From contig DGTH01000029.1 of assembly GCA_002393705.1 (NCBI GenBank), forward strand, positions 1-7,044: a DNA stretch of 7,044 bases. Direction: 5' to 3'. Of the stretch, positions 6,581-7,044 are shown in pieces. The DNA is from Prevotella sp. UBA4341 (GTDB taxonomy: Bacteria > Bacteroidota > Bacteroidia > Bacteroidales > Bacteroidaceae). The notes below the pieces were generated by a model that worked only from the letters and a program-made list of their open reading frames with translations, made no database searches and had not been told where the DNA came from. How positions within the stretch are numbered: position 1 is the stretch's first letter; every line of letters begins with the position of its first letter. The position numbers and the translations under genes are program-made.

Positions 6581-7044
6581 TTACTCAGCAACAAGCGTGA
6601 AGCGCTTGAAGGCAACAATCTTCAGCTCCTTGTCCTGCTGGGCAAGCCACTGGTTGACGGTCTGCTTGTCGCCATCGCCGAACTGGAACTCCTGGTCAAC
6701 CAGGCAGCTCTCCTTCTTGAACTTCTCAACGCGGCCCTTGGCAATGCCCTCAATCATGGGCATCTTCAGCTGAGCCTCGCCCTCGGGCTTAGCCTCGGCA
6801 ATGATTTTGCGAGCCTCGTCGGCCTGCTCCTTGGTGAGCCAGCCCTTCGACATGTTGCTCTCGATGTGGTCTTCAGAGTCAACGAGGTTGGGGTTGATGC
6901 CAGCCTTCTTGATCTTCATATCGACATACTTCTGCACCTGCTCGAGCTTGGTCTTCTCGACAGCCGTACGATACTCCTCTTCCAGAATCTTCGGGTCAAT
7001 GCTCTGAGCGTCGAGTGCTACGGGCTTCATGGCAGCCACCTGCA
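6581..7044 (-). CDS. tsf: Translation elongation factor Ts (EF-Ts), C-terminal part, cut by window edge
   Basis: EF-Ts is the cytoplasmic nucleotide-exchange factor that reloads EF-Tu with GTP during translation. The window holds the last 153 complete codons. They begin QVAAMKPVAL, the conserved segment found at the start of the EF-Ts core, run through a charged helical region (KTKLEQVQKYVDMKIKKAG), and end in the usual C-terminal ESCLVDQEF, KQTVNQWL and IVAFKRFTLVAE. The reading frame stays open to the edge. The GTG at 7039 is an internal valine codon, not a start, so the N-terminal UBA-like and EF-Tu-contact region lies outside. The stop is TAA (6583-6581), followed by an intrinsic terminator. 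In this phylum tsf normally follows rpsB, so rpsB is expected just beyond the right edge. Confidence 0.95.
   Translation of the reverse strand, partial: QVAAMKPVALDAQSIDPKILEEEYRTAVEKTKLEQVQKYVDMKIKKAGINPNLVDSEDHIESNMSKGWLTKEQADEARKIIAEAKPEGEAQLKMPMIEGIAKGRVEKFKKESCLVDQEFQFGDGDKQTVNQWLAQQDKELKIVAFKRFTLVAE

Noticed and set aside
7037..7039. GTG as a possible start of a 152-residue protein
   Set aside because: The frame continues upstream with CAG to the window edge, and QVAAMKP is an internal conserved segment of EF-Ts, so this is an internal valine.

Overview
The window is chromosomal DNA from a member of the Bacteroidota, most likely Prevotella or a close relative. Three things point there: the type IX secretion system (T9SS) genes porU and porV, which occur only in this phylum; an upstream promoter with the phylum's own layout (TTTG, 19 bases, TATCTTTG); and the absence of clear Shine-Dalgarno sequences at the starts. 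The coding DNA is moderately GC-rich and the gene-free left end is strongly AT-rich. The genus is inferred, not shown.

Layout. Positions 1-273 have no supportable gene. They hold a good rightward promoter, a possible leftward promoter for a gene outside the window, and two inverted repeats that could be operators. Next, on the + strand, is a 286-residue exported protein (274-1134) that looks like a periplasmic or lipid-anchored cyclohexadienyl dehydratase (PheC) built on a solute-binding-protein fold. The rest of the window is read leftward on the - strand. In transcription order it holds the 3' part of tsf (EF-Ts, cut by the right edge), a strong intrinsic terminator, a FAHD1-type fumarylacetoacetate hydrolase family enzyme, porU (1173 aa, C25-family sortase) and porV (397 aa, outer-membrane barrel). 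pheC and porV converge with only 21 bases between them.

How the genes work together. PorU and PorV are partners in the T9SS attachment complex. PorV is the outer-membrane protein that carries cargo to the surface, and PorU is the cysteine protease that removes the C-terminal sorting domain of cargo and joins the mature protein to lipopolysaccharide. Both have export signals, and PorU keeps its protease dyad (His682, Cys715) and its own C-terminal sorting domain. The FAHD1-type gene ends on the first base of the porU start (TAGTG), so the two are probably translationally coupled, although no functional link is obvious. The tsf terminator lies directly before the FAHD1 start and no promoter is visible there, so the T9SS genes may depend partly on read-through from tsf.

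No CRISPR array, insertion sequence, prophage or RNA gene was found. The gene families are all known. The less ordinary points are the exported PheC with its catalytic residues intact, the TAGTG coupling that forces a GTG start on porU, and the terminator that abuts the FAHD1-porU-porV operon.
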